Shown here: positions 6,524 to 6,704 of the stretch, in pieces
How the letters are laid out: each line of letters opens with the position of its first letter
Numbering within the stretch: position 1 is the first letter of the stretch
Assembly: GCA_023392135.1 (NCBI GenBank)
Contig: JAEVZQ010000462.1
Location: 1-6,704 of the forward strand
Source: Pseudomonadota bacterium
Lineage (GTDB): Bacteria; Pseudomonadota; Alphaproteobacteria; Rhizobiales; Hyphomicrobiaceae
Direction: 5' to 3'
Length of the DNA: 6,704 bases
Position numbers and translations under genes: made by a program
The notes under the pieces: model-generated
Seen by the model: the letters and a program-made list of their open reading frames with translations, nothing else
Databases searched by the model: none
Told to the model about the DNA's origin: nothing

Positions 6524-6704
6524 CTGGTAGCGTTTGCGCATAAAGGCCTATTCCACATTTGCACGTTTTGTTCCCGCAATTATGAATCAATAACTTACAG
6601 ACGTTTTTGGAATGGCGTCGGTCAGCTTGTCGACGTTAACGCACGCGCTCCGCCAGAGCAGAATAGAAGAACCGAGTCACCTAGCAGGGTGCTCGCCTCA
6701 AGGT
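6524..6704. other. AT-richer right edge, possible end of an integrated element
   Basis: The 180 bases beyond the tRNA fragment contain no supportable gene and, between about 6541 and 6620, are visibly richer in A and T than the rest of the window. Related motifs ACGTTTTGTTCC (6563-6574) and ACGTTTTTGGAA (6601-6612) occur there, and might be integrase arm sites or chance. This is where the interior of an element would start if the tRNA fragment is an attachment site. No integrase sequence is visible. Confidence 0.35.

Noticed and set aside
6260..6541. A 93-residue open frame on the minus strand
   Set aside because: It begins inside the tRNA-like sequence, and its first part (FQSGKTGSTPVGSAT) is a translated T arm. 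No ribosome site or protein family signal was seen.
6541..6704. A split 5' half for the tRNA remnant near the right edge
   Set aside because: GCACCCT (minus strand, near 6690) resembles the needed acceptor strand GCTCCCT with one mismatch, but no D arm follows it and no intron core lies between.

Overview
The window looks like chromosomal DNA from a GC-rich alphaproteobacterium. The evidence is a murA gene paired with a short basic protein of a type common beside murA in that class, a PQQ biosynthesis pair, a BKACE-family enzyme, and a tRNA-Thr(GGU) with a typical alphaproteobacterial body. I cannot name the genus from the sequence.

Left part (1-1300, minus strand): a 55-residue Arg/Lys-rich protein is followed by murA. 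MurA makes the first committed step of peptidoglycan synthesis and runs off the left edge with its N-terminal 322 residues intact. Divergent from these, pqqB and pqqC (1503-3160, plus strand) overlap at a TGATG junction and carry two parts of pyrroloquinoline quinone synthesis. No pqqA lies upstream, and no pqqD or pqqE lies downstream.

Centre (3197-3549, plus strand): the main discovery. A tRNA-Thr(GGU) gene is split in its anticodon loop, exactly after anticodon base U36, by a 231-nt self-splicing group I intron of the Azoarcus-like (IC3) type. P1, P2, P3, P4, P5, P6, P7, P8, P9 and P10 can all be paired by hand. The joined exons give a perfect 75-nt cloverleaf with encoded CCA. The intron carries no open reading frame, so it has no homing endonuclease of its own.

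Right of the tRNA (3677-5130, plus strand): a leader with two palindromes precedes a hotdog-fold PaaI-type thioesterase. Next comes a beta-keto acid cleavage enzyme (BKACE, DUF849) that starts at a TTG behind a strong GGAGG. Together they suggest an acyl-CoA catabolic step whose substrate cannot be read from the sequence. Converging on them from the right (minus strand) are a GlsB/YeaQ-type small membrane protein and an unrecognised six-helix membrane protein.

Right edge (6137-6704): a gene-free stretch ends in the 3' half of a tRNA (anticodon arm to CCA, Glu-UUC-like, minus strand) with no matching 5' half. More AT-rich DNA lies on its 5' side. This is the pattern left at one end of an element integrated into a tRNA gene, so an integrated element may begin here and continue beyond the window.
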